Origin: Diplonema papillatum
Lineage: Eukaryota > Euglenozoa > Diplonemea > Diplonemida > Diplonemidae
Direction of reading: 5' to 3'
Assembly (NCBI GenBank): GCA_030068145.1
Contig: JAPJBO010001074.1
Location: 1-64,000, forward strand
Length of the DNA stretch: 64,000 bases
In this document: positions 32,986-44,689 of the stretch, piece by piece
Layout: the number at the start of each line of letters is the position of its first letter
Numbering within the stretch: position 1 is the stretch's first letter
Notes under the pieces: generated by a model
The model's database searches: none
The model's input: only the letters and a program-made list of their open reading frames with translations
Told to the model about the DNA's origin: nothing
Made by a program: the position numbers and the translations under genes

Positions 32986-34763
32986 GCCCGACGTGAAAAA
33001 TGCGCGCAGATGATGTTTCCATTGGCGGACTGCTGATGCGCACGCTGACTGCCGGGGCGCGCGCGTCTGTACAGTACACCGACGGTCTCTCGGAACGTTG
33101 GCTTGGTTGGTGCGAAACCTGCGACCAGGGGTCGGCGTCAAGGACCACTTCGTGCTCACCGGCCAGTGGTCGGCTGCGACCCCGCGCAGGGGCTGAGCAA
33201 TCAGTTAAAAAACACAGGGCCCTCCCGCACTGACTGCTGTTGATTGCGAAGGTACAACCGCCACGTACCCCTACAAAAATACCGACTCCAGCTGATCCTA
33301 GCCTGACCCTGCCTGCCCATGCTGTGCCTCTCCTTCGAGCATTTTGAGCGGTGTGCGTGGCGGAGTCGCTGCCGCCGTTTCCGTCCTGCACAATCGAGTA
33401 TAGGCCCCGCGTAGACCGGCTCCGCTGAGCCCCCGCAGGGTGGGGTTCGTCGCCGACGCGGTTGTAGGGGCCTTCTCCCCGTGACGGATTCGCCCGTGCT
33501 CTGGTAAGACGGGTGGTCCGGGCTGTGACGTGCTACGAACAGCCGCCTGACAAACCGGACTCACACCGCCGTCTGCAGTACACGCACTGTTCCGCGCTGG
33601 TGATTGTCTGCCTTATGTGGGCGCGGCTTAAAGGACCGACATACGGCGCAGACGGGACCAGTGCGGTGTTGAGCACAAATCCATTCCATTCACAGCACGT
33701 TCTTGCAACCCCCCGGCACATTACGGCCACCGGTCCATTAGGACTCACGGGGGGCTGGATGTGGAATCGGAAGTTGCCGGCTGCCGAAGCTGGTCGTGGC
33801 CGCATATCATGCAGGGTCAAAACCTTTGTGTCTTTTTAAAACGCTGCCGCGGGGCCGATGGCCCCCTAAATTTTTTTTTTGGAAAAAAAAAAAATTTGCT
33901 CAACTTCATCAAAAATTACTGCAGAGTTTGTTCCAAAATTTTAAATTTCAAAAAACCCAAATTTTTCCGGAATTTCTTTTTTTGGCCATTTCCAAAAAGG
34001 ACACAAGGTTTTGACCCTGCATGATATCCGTGCCCGGCATGCTCACGCGTTCCTCGAAGACTGGGGTTTGACTTACAGGCGAAGGATTCTCACCTGGGGG
34101 CTATGGTCGGCAGTAAACCATATGCAAACCACGACTTTCGCTTACCAGCGTTGTCGGGATCCGCTTCATCAGCAGCAATCCAACATCGGACGTGGGCTGT
34201 CCGGCAAGGAGCCAGTGGGTAGAGGAGCACCCCGCATTTGGCGGGCGTGCACTTGATCTACGTGAAAATCCAGCAAGCCCCGGATTCTCAAGCGATCCCT
34301 CACTCAAGGAGGGAAAAGGGGAAGTCGAAGAATGCCAATTTCTTCAGCCCTTCCCAGGTGGCCTTTCGAGCGTTGTCCGCGCCCCGTCCTCGGATCGCCA
34401 CCCGCAGCCACAAGCCTGCCGCTCGACGAAGGCAGTTTGAAACACGAGTCCGATACCGCCCCTTCGTTTCCGGAGTTTCTTGTGTTAACGACGCGTTGTG
34501 GGGACTAAAAATTACCTTAACATAACATCCACAGGATGGTGCTACCAGCTGTATACTTAGGTATTGGTGGTGTACGTACGCATGCAGCGCGTACACACCG
34601 TACCACTACGTGTGCTCATAGGGATACGTATATGCTCTGTATCTGTGTAGCAGCATCAACATCCCATACGCAGTCGTAGCATCTGCTCTGCAGAGCGTGT
34701 CAAAGCAGGTGGGTTCCGCTGGTGCGCACAAACCAAAGGAAGCGCCGTACTAAGATTTCTTTG
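32986..34763. other. Intergenic: repeat C and low-complexity DNA
   Basis: Repeat C at 33461-33720 (+), an AT-rich run (33870-33990), a decayed copy of the 32.64 kb segment (34160-34255) and a repeat-L-like stretch (34690-34755). ATCATGCAGGGTCAAAACCT (33807-33826) and the complement of AGGTTTTGACCCTGCATGAT (34005-34024) are exact 20-bp inverted arms around the AT-rich run, so 33807-34024 is a further foldback-like segment. Confidence 0.65.
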
Positions 34764-34936
34764 CGTACCTACCCCCCCCCCCCCCCCCCCGTGCATAAGA
34801 TGGATGAAAAACTCGGGGTTTGGCGGTATCCATCTTAATCAAGGGGGGTATCCATCTTAAACACGGGGACACTGTAGACTACATCAAGGGGGTTTGGCTA
34901 TCCATCTTATGCACGGGGGGGGGGTAGGTACGCGCC
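34764..34936. mobile_element. Foldback element with C-run/G-run ends
   Basis: Left arm GCGTACCTACC + C-run + GTGCATAAGATGGAT and right arm ATCCATCTTATGCAC + G-run + GGTAGGTACGC are inverted copies around a core of about 90 bp that holds further TATCCATCTTAA words. A one-arm copy lies at about 21622-21655. No clear target duplication. Confidence 0.7.
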
Positions 34937-36750
34937 TTTCCCTTTCAAAGTCGCGTTCTGGCAGCCATCCCCGTGCATGTTTCACCGCAGGACTGCTTGC
35001 GAGGCCTACTTTTCCGAAGACTTAATGCTAGCATCGAAAGAGGCTTGAATGGGCAGTGTGTCCTCCCTGTAGCACTACCACTCCCATCCCCCCCGCCTCA
35101 ATTTTTTTTAGTCTACATCAAAAGCTGTTGAGACACTTTGAATTACCGGGCAATCCTCTCTTCAACACCTTTCTTCGCCCCCTTTGCCTTGCAGCTGTTC
35201 CCAGCGCAGCGGCGAGTCTGGAAGTTGAGAGGTCAGCGGTGTCCTGAATGTCAACGCTGAGAGATCAGGCTCAAGCGCGGGTAAACGGCGGGGAGGAACT
35301 ATGCGGTGCGCAACAGACGCGCAGCATTTTCAAGTGCACAAACGCGGGCGCGCTGCTCAAATCCAAACCTGAAACGGTAACATACCCAGTTTCACTGGAG
35401 TGCCCGTTCCCGGCGAGCTACGAGGGAACGAACCTGTACGAGTGCCAACGCTACTCTTTCAATAACGTACGCAGTGCATGCCCACTTTCCCCCCATACCT
35501 TTTTTTACGAAGGGATCCCTATGCTAGCATCCGACTAGCCTGAAAGGCAGCGTCGTGCCTAAGCTTTGCGGCCAGTCTTCTCCCCTTCCCTCCTCCCAGG
35601 CTGTCGTAGCACGGGTGGACCTGGCTGTGACGAGCTACGAACCGCCGCCTGACAAACCAGTCTCACACCGCTGTCCTGTCTGCAGACACTCAGGTTTCGC
35701 CATACGTGTCCGTGGCTTAAAGGACCGAAACACGGCGCCGACGGGACCAGTGCGGTGTTGAGCACATATCCAATCCCTCCTCCCAGGCTGTCGTGGATGA
35801 AAGGACCGTGCCACGATGCTGTGAGGACACAAATTGGAGCCCATCAAGCCTCGTTCCCCCCCTCCCCCGAAAAGGCAGTGTCCTGCCTATAAACGCAAGC
35901 TAAGCCCCCCTCCGAGAATAAAGTCTTTCTTCCACGGCAGGCGTTGTTTCAGTGTACATCGATCAGTTGTTGCTGATCCGTCGCCTGGCCCTATCCGTGC
36001 CCAAGCTCCACCCCCCCTATCGCATCATCTCCGCCTTCTTCACCATTGGCGCTGCACACGGCAACTCCACGTCCACTGTGCTCTGCGGAGTTTGCTTCGC
36101 AGATTGCCACCGTAAAAGAAGACAAGTCAGCGCGGTCTAGAGTCGCAGTCACAATCAGGGCGGGGGACCTGAGTTTTTTAAACTGAGTGCTCAGACACCA
36201 GAAAAAGGGGACAGGTTTGCCTGTGCTCTTCGCTGTGACGAGCTACGAACAGCCGCCTGACAAAGCCAGACGCACACCGCTGTCCTGTCTGCATGTTCCG
36301 CCTTATGTGTCCGTGGCTTACAAGAATGAAACACGGTGCAGATGGGACTAGTGCGGTGTTGAGCACGTAGTCATTCCAAGCACGCTCTTGGAACTCCCCT
36401 CCGCATCATCTCGGCCTTCGCTCTATTTTTGCCTAGCGTCGGACCTTCCTTAGCCCTTCAGCTTCGGCAAAGCTACTGCTGCGCCCAAATATGCTCGCTT
36501 CGGCTGTCGCCTTGTCTTCCTTTTTGTGTCGCGAAGAAGAGAGACGTGAGCACTTGAAATAACTAGACCAACCCTGAATAAAAAGCCCATCGGGCCGGCG
36601 CAATCCAAGTCAATACGGCAAGCTCACGAGGAACTCCCGTTTCTAGAACCCGGCTTCTACACAGTTGTTCGGCTAGGACAGTGCGTGATGCTACCACCGG
36701 AGGTGGAATACGAGTGATCGAAACGTCTCTGGATCAGGACCCAGTCTAGA
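34937..36750. other. Intergenic: possible exon and repeat C copies
   Basis: 35248-35466 is a possible coding exon: a frame starting MSTLRDQAQARVNGGEELCG and ending YECQRYSFNN before a gtacgc donor. No homology recognised and no partner exon found. Repeat C copies lie at 35600-35770 and about 36048-36390, the latter nearly full length. Confidence 0.5.
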
Positions 36751-36767
36751 TGCTGTGTGTTGTGTGT

Positions 36768-37327
36768 GTAAACCGATGGTCCCCTGGAACCAGCGATAGC
36801 ATGAAAATGTACAAACCGATCGTCCCCTGGAAACAGCGGTAGCATGAAAACGTACAAACCGATCGTCCCTTGGAAACAGCGGTCGCATGAAAACGTACAA
36901 ACCGATCGTCCCCTGGAAACAGCGGTAGCATGAAAACGTACAAACCGATCGTCCCCTGGAAACAGCGGTAGCATGAAAACGTACAAACCGTTCGTCCCCT
37001 GGAAACAGCGGTAGCATGAAAACGTACAAACCGATCGTCCCCTGGAAACAGCGGTCGCATGAAAACGTACAAACCGATCGTCCCCTGGAAACAGCGGTAG
37101 CATGAAAACGTACAAACCGTTCGTCCCCTGGAAACAGCGGTAGCATGAAAACGTACAAACCGATCGTCCCCTGGAAACAGCGGTAGCATGAAAACGTACA
37201 ACCGATCGTCCCCTGGAACCAGCGGTAGCATGACAACGTACAAACCGATCCCTGGAAACAGCGGTAACATGAAAACGTACAAACCGATCGTCCCCTGGAA
37301 CCAGCGGTAGCATGAAAACGTACATTC
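36768..37327. repeat. 43-bp tandem array, about 13 copies
   Basis: The unit contains ACAAACCGATCGTCCCCTGG and AACAGCGGTAGCATGAAAAC. Copies differ by single bases. It has no stop in any minus-strand frame, which creates three long spurious open frames. Confidence 0.95.
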
Positions 37328-38413
37328 ACAAGTCTCGATTGCAACACCCGTCAAGCTCTTACCACAGCAGGGGTCCAGGGAAAAGGGGAATCCACAGGCG
37401 GGCGTAGGGAGGCGTGGAAAACGCCTCACCACCACCGCGCGCATGCTGCATGCCGATTCCACTTCGGAGAGACCCGACAAGCCGAGCTTCACGGTGCTCG
37501 ATGAGGCCCTGATCAAACGGGTATGCTGCTGTTTCTTCAGAAGGAGCGGGAGAAGAAGACTTCCGGACATGGCTAGCCGTTGCTCACAATAAAAGTGTAC
37601 GCCAAAGAAACAAACCCGCCCGGGGTTTTGCAGGCTTCCGCAGGTAGAACGAACCGATCCATTTCGTACAGCACGCGATTCCGAGCGAATGCGGCGTTGC
37701 ACGGTGTCGCATGAGGGATAGAACACACAAGTTGTTCTTTCATCAGCTTTCGTCTCCTCCGCGGGCCACTCAACCGCGGCCACGTCCTTCCACTTCACAG
37801 TAGAAAGATCAGTGTTGTCACGATGAACGGCGGGCATTTTCACTTACGTCCCCTTTTGTTTGTGCGCACTTCCTTCAAACCTGTTTTGTTCATCTAACGG
37901 GAGTGAGGATAGTACGCTGCCGTCGATCTGTTTTCGTTCTTGACAATTGCATTTGTTAGACACAAAAACAGCCGGAAAAAAAAGTCCCACCTAAACCCCA
38001 GTCCCGTCCGAGGCTAGCTTCGTTCGAAGCGAGTAAGGCCCCCCCCCCAGAATTTTTTTTCTCCGCCACCTGTGCTCTGGTAGCTCGGGTGGTCCTGGCT
38101 GTAACGAGCTACGAACAGCCGCCTGACAAACCAGACTCACACCGCTGTCCTGTCTGCAGACACTCAGGTTCCGTGCTGATGATGGTCCGCCTTCCGTGGC
38201 TTACAGGACCGAAACACGGCGCAGACGGGACCAGTGCGGTGTTGAGCACATACCCATTCCAAGCACGTTCTTGCAATCCCCCCAGAATTCTCGCTTACCG
38301 TGTGCGCGCTTCCTCCAGTCGTTATATCTTCACCGCTTCTGCCAATGCGACCTTTTTTTTGGTTGGTCGGGAGCTCTTGAAACCAGTTTCCGAGCCTCAA
38401 AATCGCCCATTAA
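37328..38413. other. Intergenic: repeat L and repeat C
   Basis: Repeat L on the minus strand at about 37855-37970 (related to 47530-47770), and repeat C at about 38080-38285 (+). No gene seen. Confidence 0.65.
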
Positions 38414-38653
38414 CCACTTCCGGACGAACTACCACTGTAGTGGTAGTTACCTCACGAAAGTTCGCGGGCGAGAGGCCAAATAATGGTCGAAAGTGGTCGC
38501 TGTTTGCTGTATTGGAAAGATCCGACACAAATCTTTGAAATGCGTCCTTCACCCGGGCAGAAATCCTGCTCCGAGCTCCAACGGATACCTGAGATTCGCC
38601 ATGGAGCCACCCCTTTTCCCAAATTAACCCTGCCCCCCTCCGTCCTTAAGTGG
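38414..38653. mobile_element. TTAA-flanked inverted-repeat element (piggyBac-type MITE), copy 1
   Basis: TTAA at 38410-38413 and 38654-38657. Ends CCACTTCCGGACG and the complement of CGTCCTTAAGTGG. Just inside the left end is a palindrome, AACTACCACTGTAGTGGTAG plus TT. 240 bp, no coding capacity. Confidence 0.75.
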
Positions 38654-38678
38654 TTAACAACACACAAACGCCGCGCAG

Positions 38679-38813
38679 TGCATTTACATCCCGCCGTCGG
38701 GTGCGGAGGATGACAAGAAATCGCGGGACCGCGACCCCGGCAAAACGCAGAAGCAACGCGTTGAATTCCACGAAGTCGGCTGCCTGATCTTCTCCTTCAC
38801 CGGTATTAGCAAG
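38679..38813 (+). CDS. DRC3: DRC3 exon a (N-terminal region)
   Basis: Dynein regulatory complex subunit 3 (LRRC48) is an axonemal nexin-dynein-regulatory-complex protein needed for ciliary beating. The frame ends VEFHEVGCLIFSFTGISK| before donor gtgtgc, which aligns with the segment just before the first LRR of known DRC3 proteins and joins IDNLAGF in the next exon. The 5' limit (gcgcag|) is less certain. The initiating exon was not identified. Confidence 0.7.
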
Positions 38814-39902
38814 GTGTGCACAACGTCAACATATCTACACTCGCAGAGGCGTGGTGCCACGAAGGGTGCCTCAGGCCGAGGCCACCTCGTCCTGGACGAG
38901 TTAGGGATCTATAAGCACCATCTCTCTCGGTTCATAGAACACCGTGATACGATTCACCTATGGTGTTCCATCACTGGTCTTGCATGCATGCTTACACGGC
39001 TCTGGCCGTCTTTTAGTACTTACGAGAGAAAGCTGTTTTTGGGTTCGGCACATGGCAATTTTCTTGTCAGGGCCCACCCGAGTAAGTATACTAATTGGGA
39101 TTCTGCTGCATTAGATCAGACGACGTTAGTCGAACCATGCAGAAGCTCGCCATTCCTCGACAAGACTTGAGGGGCCGGCTTTAGCTCTGCGACTAAATGG
39201 CAGTCGACGACGAACCAATAGGCGAAGAAAACAAGCTGCGCACTTCTCCTACGTCTTCGCTTCTCACCCGAAATCACATCCCGTTTTTTCTTGAGTGGGA
39301 TAAACACGCAGTCTTTTTCCCTCCGAGGTTTTATTGTCGCAAACGAATCCCCATGTGCAGCGGGCGGTGCCCACGGCACACGGCACCAAGCATCCATGCG
39401 GAGCATCAAGCTCGTGTAACAGCCAGCGCACACGTATCAGGCTGCCACGCAAACCCACATCATCGCACACACGCACGTATCAGGTTACCACACAACGCAC
39501 ATACACCCTCTCCGGTAGCTCCGGTCCGCTGACCTCCGCCGGCCTTTGAAAAGTCTAGTGTTCCTTCCGCGTGGAGGCACACGGAAGAGGGCCTCCGCAG
39601 GGGTGCCTACCCCCGCGAGTAATAAGGTGCCTCTTCCAAGGCAGGTTTTATATAGCAAGGTGGCCGGTGCTTCCTCACGGGCCCCGACGCATGCCGCGTC
39701 CTCCTCCAAACCCTCACTGTCGTTCTCTCCACTCTCTCTCTCTCTCTCTCCGCATATGATACGCAGAAGCCAGGTTCGTCACGGCAGCCATCCCAGTGAA
39801 GGGAAATAAAATCTGTACATTTTGTTTGGCACTCGAGTGCGGCAAGTTCGAGGAGCCGTGGTAGCAGCTTCTTCCCCCTCGTAAACCGCAAGAAAATGGC
39901 AG
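38814..39902 (+). other. DRC3 intron a: contains repeat N
   Basis: GT-AG phase 0. Holds the long repeat N copy (39285-39815) with a CT microsatellite inside (about 39726-39751). Confidence 0.75.
39285..39815 (-). repeat. Repeat N, long copy
   Basis: About 520 bp, roughly 95% similar by eye to 49190-49710. The minus-strand frame CAVGTARCTWGFVCDNKTSE and RLRVYPTQ is conserved with the short copy at 32840-32985. Confidence 0.85.
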
Positions 39903-39967
39903 ATCGACAACCTCGCCGGGTTCAACGTGCTCACGAAGCTGCAACTCGACAACAACAACATCCGAAA
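39903..39967 (+). CDS. DRC3: DRC3 exon b (first LRR)
   Basis: 65 nt between atggcag| and AA|gtatgc. Encodes IDNLAGFNVLTKLQLDNNNI + RK, matching the conserved IDNL...L-x-K-L-Q-L-D-N-N strand of DRC3. The last codon is split (phase 2) and completed by the next exon. Confidence 0.9.
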
Positions 39968-41832
39968 GTATGCCCCTTTTCGTTTTGTTCGAGCACCTGC
40001 TTTGTGGGACGCCAGTTGCAAAACGTCAAATCACTGCAACGGCAACAAGAGTCGACGTGAAGCGGGAGAGACTGAGCACCTGCTTTGTGGGACGCCAGTT
40101 GCAAAGCTTCAAACCACTGCAACGGCAACAAGAGTCGACGTGAAGCGGGAGAGACTGAGCACCTGCTTTGTGGGACGCCAGTTACAAAGCTTCAAACCAC
40201 TGCAACGGCAACAAGAGTCGACGTGAAGCGGGAGAGACTGAGCACCTGCTTTGTGGGACGCCAGTTGCAAAACGTCAAACCACTGCAACGGCAACAAGGG
40301 TCGACGTGAAGCGGGAGAGACTGAGCACCTGCTTTGTGGGACGCCAGTTACAAAGCTTCAAACCACTGCAACGGCAACAAGAGTCGACGTGAAGCGGGAG
40401 AGACTGAGCACCTGCTTTGTGGGACGCCAGTTACAAAGCTTCAAACCACTGCAACGGCAACAAGAGTCGACGTGAAGCGGGAGAGACTGAGCACCTGCTT
40501 TGTGGGACGCCAGTTGCAAAGCTTCAAACCGCAACGGCAACAAGAGTCGACGTGAAGCGGGAGAGACTGAGCACCTGCTTTGTGGGACGCCAGTTGCAAA
40601 ACGTCAAGCCACTGCAACGGCAACAAGAGTCGGCGTGAGGCGGGAGAGACGAACTACAGAAACGGAACGAGCCGTGCACCAAGAGAAGACCGGGACGTTG
40701 GGATCGCGCGAAACTGAAGAAGGAGTCTCGAGCCGAGCTGCAGGTTGAAGGCCTTGCCGCCGGAGGGTGGCTGGGACTACGCGGCCGCGGAGAAGTGGGA
40801 GCGTCGGCTCTCTCCACAAATGTGGAAGCGTTGGTAATTGCGGCTACCGGGCGCGCCTGTACGCGGTGGTCCCCTAACCCACATGCACAATGCCGGATTA
40901 GCGTCTGTCAAGAGCATGCGTGGCACAGTTGTGTGTTAAAGGTGAGATGAGAGGCATCGACTCAGCCCCTCGTCCGAAACGCAGGTACCGGCGGTATCTG
41001 GCGAACTTTCCGTTTTCACATTTTTTCCCCTCCAACGGCAACCCCCTGCACACTCCCTTCAACCAAACCACCTGGTTCTTGGGTGGATAAGCGATTGTGC
41101 TCGGGAAACTGTTAAGCAATCGGGTGTTTGTACGTCTCCGAATGACGTGTCGAGGCGGTGGGGGGCTCTGTTGTAAAGTTAGGCCAGAGTCTTCCTTTCA
41201 CACGGTTTACTGCCACAGGGTTAATTCTAGGGGGGTCCAGCGGACCCCTCAAAAAAGTACATCGTAACGACCAGCGCCCAGCGAGACTAGAGGCAGCAGT
41301 TAAAGTTCGGGAAGTAGCGGCCGCTGACGAACTATGAAGCGCCCGCATTGGAAGAGTAAATCTGAGAACCACCATAAACGCATCTGTGTCGGTCGCGAGA
41401 ACCCCGAAAATGACTAGACACACACTCACGCCTGTGCTGCTACTACCACAGATACAAAGTGCCTGCCAATGTACGATACCATGAAGGAATTCTTTTGACG
41501 ATGGTCACCCGGAGACTTTAAAGTTCCGGCTCCTCAAGCGAACTTTAACTCAAAACCCCCAATGCCATTTAGGGGACCCCACAAGGGTTCACAACGGAGT
41601 GACACACCACCCCGAAACGAGCTGCACCTCCTCATTGTTTTCAACTCATCCAACCCTCCTCCTACTCAGTCTCCATTTGGCCTCTACGGCAACTGGAGAC
41701 TTTGAAATACCAAGCTTCTGATCCACAAATAACGATACACCCCGAATCGTGTATTCGTAGTTGTAGCTGTTTCTCTCCCCGCCAGCCTTCGTCATACCCC
41801 CCCCGGGCGTCGTCATTGCATCCATAACACAG
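39968..41832 (+). other. DRC3 intron b
   Basis: Holds the 83-bp tandem array (39991-40652), otherwise little: a short repeat E (41505-41560) and an AK6-upstream-like stretch (41640-41735). Confidence 0.8.
39991..40652 (+). repeat. 83-bp tandem array, eight copies
   Basis: The unit starts GAGCACCTGCTTTGTGGGAC, then GCCAGTTGCAAA, then GCAACAAGAGTCGACGTGAA. Copies start at 39991, 40074, 40157, 40240, 40323, 40406, 40489 and 40569; the seventh is 3 nt short. The first half resembles the end of repeat B. Confidence 0.95.
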
Positions 41833-42092
41833 AATCGAGAATCTAGACCACCTGTCGAATTTAGTGTGGCTCGATCTTAGCTTCAACAAGATCACCAAGA
41901 TCGGTGGTTTGGGTGAGCTTCGGAAGCTGGAGGACCTGACGCTGCATTGCAATGACATCGAAGTACTCGAAGGCATGGACCACCTCCTCAACCTGAAGTG
42001 CTTCAGCATAGGCAAGAACAGCCTCGACAACCTTGACGACATCGCGAAGTACCTGCGCAAGTTCAAGAACCTTCGCATGCTGTCCCTCGCAG
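41833..42092 (+). CDS. DRC3: DRC3 exon c (central LRRs)
   Basis: The acceptor acacag|A completes the split Lys codon and gives K-IENLDHLSNLVWLDLSFNKI, the hallmark LRR of DRC3, then KLEDLTLHCNDIEVLEGMDH and NLKCFSIGKNSLDNL, ending FKNLRMLSLAG|. The phase-1 donor is gtctgc at 42093. LRR spacing is about 22 residues, as expected for SDS22-type repeats. Confidence 0.95.
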
Positions 42093-44067
42093 GTCTGCTT
42101 GCGTTCTTTCGTTTTTTGCGACAACCAATTTCTGCTTCCCTGGAGACAGTATTTGTTACAGCTAAAAAAACTTCAACTCTAAAAAGAACGTTGACAGCGG
42201 ATTAACCAGAACACATGTAGGTTAAATCGCACAAACAAAAACGGGTACCAGGTACACGGGTGCGGTACTGCAGAGCCACGGGCCTACGGGTCAAGTGGCT
42301 ACCGATTTCCCAAACTAAAGCATCAAGGCGTGGCGTGGCGCAACTTGGGGCTTGGCGCTTGCGCTGACCACAAGCTCGTCGAGACGGTCAGCCACAGGGC
42401 AGAGCGGACGGGGTTGTAGCACTGTGCTGCCTCCGACTCAAGCTTTGCAGGATGTGGTCGCCGTCACGTTCCTGGACCCGGAGCGGCCTTTTTCCTTTCC
42501 ATATTTAGAGTGGGGGTCCTCTCGAGAAATCGGGCGACCATTTATCGAATGATTCTGTTGTAGAATTGTAGTGGGTCTGGGCGAGAAAGTGCATGTAGGT
42601 GCGGGTCTTCTAGTATATTCAAGCAGCCGGACCGCTCCTACATTCCCCGGAACTGCATCAAATTGCCTGCCGCTGCTTATCACGATGCACCGCGGTACAA
42701 CACGGGCTATCGGGTCTATCCCTGCATATAATTGCTTGGAAGATGCAGTCGTCTCTTTTTGAAGGAAGGGTTGACCCTTGAAACGCTTCACGCGGGGACA
42801 GGGTTAACTATCCTGGAAAGCTGCACTTTCTTCGTGTAGTAGGGTGTCTTGCGGATGTGCATGGAAAAAAACAGGGGAGATCTCATTCTCTTGCATCGGG
42901 CCGTACCGTTAACCGCAATAGGTCTCCTAGGCTAAAAGCCTCTGACCGGCTCGCAGCAGCATGCCCATCGGTAAGGAAGGAAGCAAGGTGATTGCGCGAA
43001 GACGATGAACCGAATGGGTGGGTGCAAGCAGCGCCTCAAGCAAAAAAAAAGGGAAGCTCAAGCGAACTTTATCTCTGAACCCCGCCGGAGACCTTGGGAG
43101 GGCAGATTATCGCCGCAGATTCTTTGCATTCTAACCCCAAACACACACACCTGCCGTTGCTGGCATCGGATCATTTCTGGGTTGCGCGTGCAATTCATGC
43201 GCAGAGTCACGAACTCGTGAATAGAGGCAGAGAGAACGCCGGCGGAACCAAGTCCTCCTCCCTGCAGGGGTTGGATAGACGCGGCCATGAGACCGCGGGC
43301 ATGTTGCGATGGTGGGGAGTACATTGGCACCGAACGATAACAACAAAAAGCCGCACACCACCGAGAGTGGGAGGGGAGAAGGAAGAACGGAAAACCAGAG
43401 TTTTCGTTGACCCGCACCAATTCCTGGACGTGGTTTCAGGTGGAAAATGAGCGAGTGATCACGATCCGAAGGGTCCTAACCGGGCGGTTCAGTTTCCGCA
43501 CGCATTGCATGTGGCTAAAAGAACACACAGCTGCAACAGACGAACTGACAGGTACCAGCTGTACCCGCACCCAAATTCATGCGCAGAGTCACGAACTCGT
43601 TGAATAGAGGCAGAGAGAACACCGGCGGAACCAAGTCCTCCTGTCTTCTTGTGTCCGCTCGTCCCTGCAGGGGTTGGATAGACGTGGCCATGAAACCGCG
43701 GGCAGCACCGAACGATACCAACAAAAAGCCGTATACCGCCGAGAGAGGGAGGGGAGAAGGAAGAACGGGAAACCAGAGTTTTCGTTGACCCGCACCAAAT
43801 CCTGGACGTGGTTTCAGGTGGAAAATGGGCGAGTGATCACGATCCGAAGGGTCCTAATCCGGCGGTTCAGTTTCCGCACGCTCTTGGCTAAAAGAAAACA
43901 CAGCTGCAGCACGACGAACTGACAGGTACCAGCTGCACCCACACCCAAGGAAAGAACACCAACAACCCGCCTTGACTGTCGACCGTGGACACAAAAAACA
44001 CGGATCCTTTAAACTCGACTCGAAACCGTATAGAAAACACTGGAAAGTGCAAACGATCTGTGCACAG
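42093..44067 (+). other. DRC3 intron c
   Basis: Repeat A (42250-42494, -), repeat F (42645-42735) and a direct duplication of about 382 bp (43192-43573 and 43574-43948). Phase 1. Confidence 0.75.
43192..43948. repeat. 382-bp direct tandem duplication
   Basis: Two copies both start AATTCATGCGCAGAGTCACG and run to the word GACAGGTACCAGCTG. They differ by small indels. Confidence 0.85.
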
Positions 44068-44514
44068 GTAACCCGTGCCACACGAAGATGCAGCTGCAGA
44101 TCTACGAAGCGAAGGTGCTGGCACACTTGTCGAAGTTGAAATACCTCGACTACCGGTTGGTCGATGCCAAAGCCGTTGCGAATGCGAAGGCAGAGCACAG
44201 GGAACACTTGGTGCAAGTCGAAGAGCAGGACAAGAAGGAAGAGGAAAAACAGCGCCTCGACCACCAGCTCGAACAGGAGGAGACCGACTACAAGAGCTGG
44301 AACTGCTCCGGCATGCAGACTTTGTTCGAAGAGCTCGTCACGGACGGGACGGAGGCGAAGCAAATAGCCGGATTCCGCGAGTCGGGGCTCTACGAAGACG
44401 GCGAGAAGCTCAACGACGCCCTCAAGGCCTATCGCGACAAATTCGAGGAGCGCCGACGCGACTTCGTCACCCGCATGCAGGAGCACAAGAAGGTCAAAGA
44501 CGACGAGTATTTCG
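44068..44514 (+). CDS. DRC3: DRC3 exon d (LRR cap and first coiled coil)
   Basis: The acceptor tgcacag|GT restores the Gly of LAG-NPCHTKM and the LRR cap VLAHLSKLKYLDYRLVDAKA, which aligns with LPDLMYLDYRRIDD of human DRC3. A Glu/Lys/Gln-rich coiled coil follows (about 44180-44290), then LNDALKAYRDKFEERRRDFV. The phase-1 donor TTCG|gtgcgc is at 44515. Confidence 0.95.
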
Positions 44515-44689
44515 GTGCGCCTTTCTCTCTCGGAATTGTCAGCGCGGTAGCGACGACAGCGAGAACACACATAGGTCATAGGGGAGAGGCCCTGGGACTG
44601 CTAAGGCGTGACAACCTTCTCTGCCCGAAACGAGAATCGGGTAACGAGTAGAATCTTCCTGCCCAAAACCCCCCCGCCCCTTATCGTAC

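Noticed and set aside
36746-37843. 365-residue minus-strand frame
   Set aside because: Most of it is the 43-bp array; the non-repeat part shows no family or splice support.
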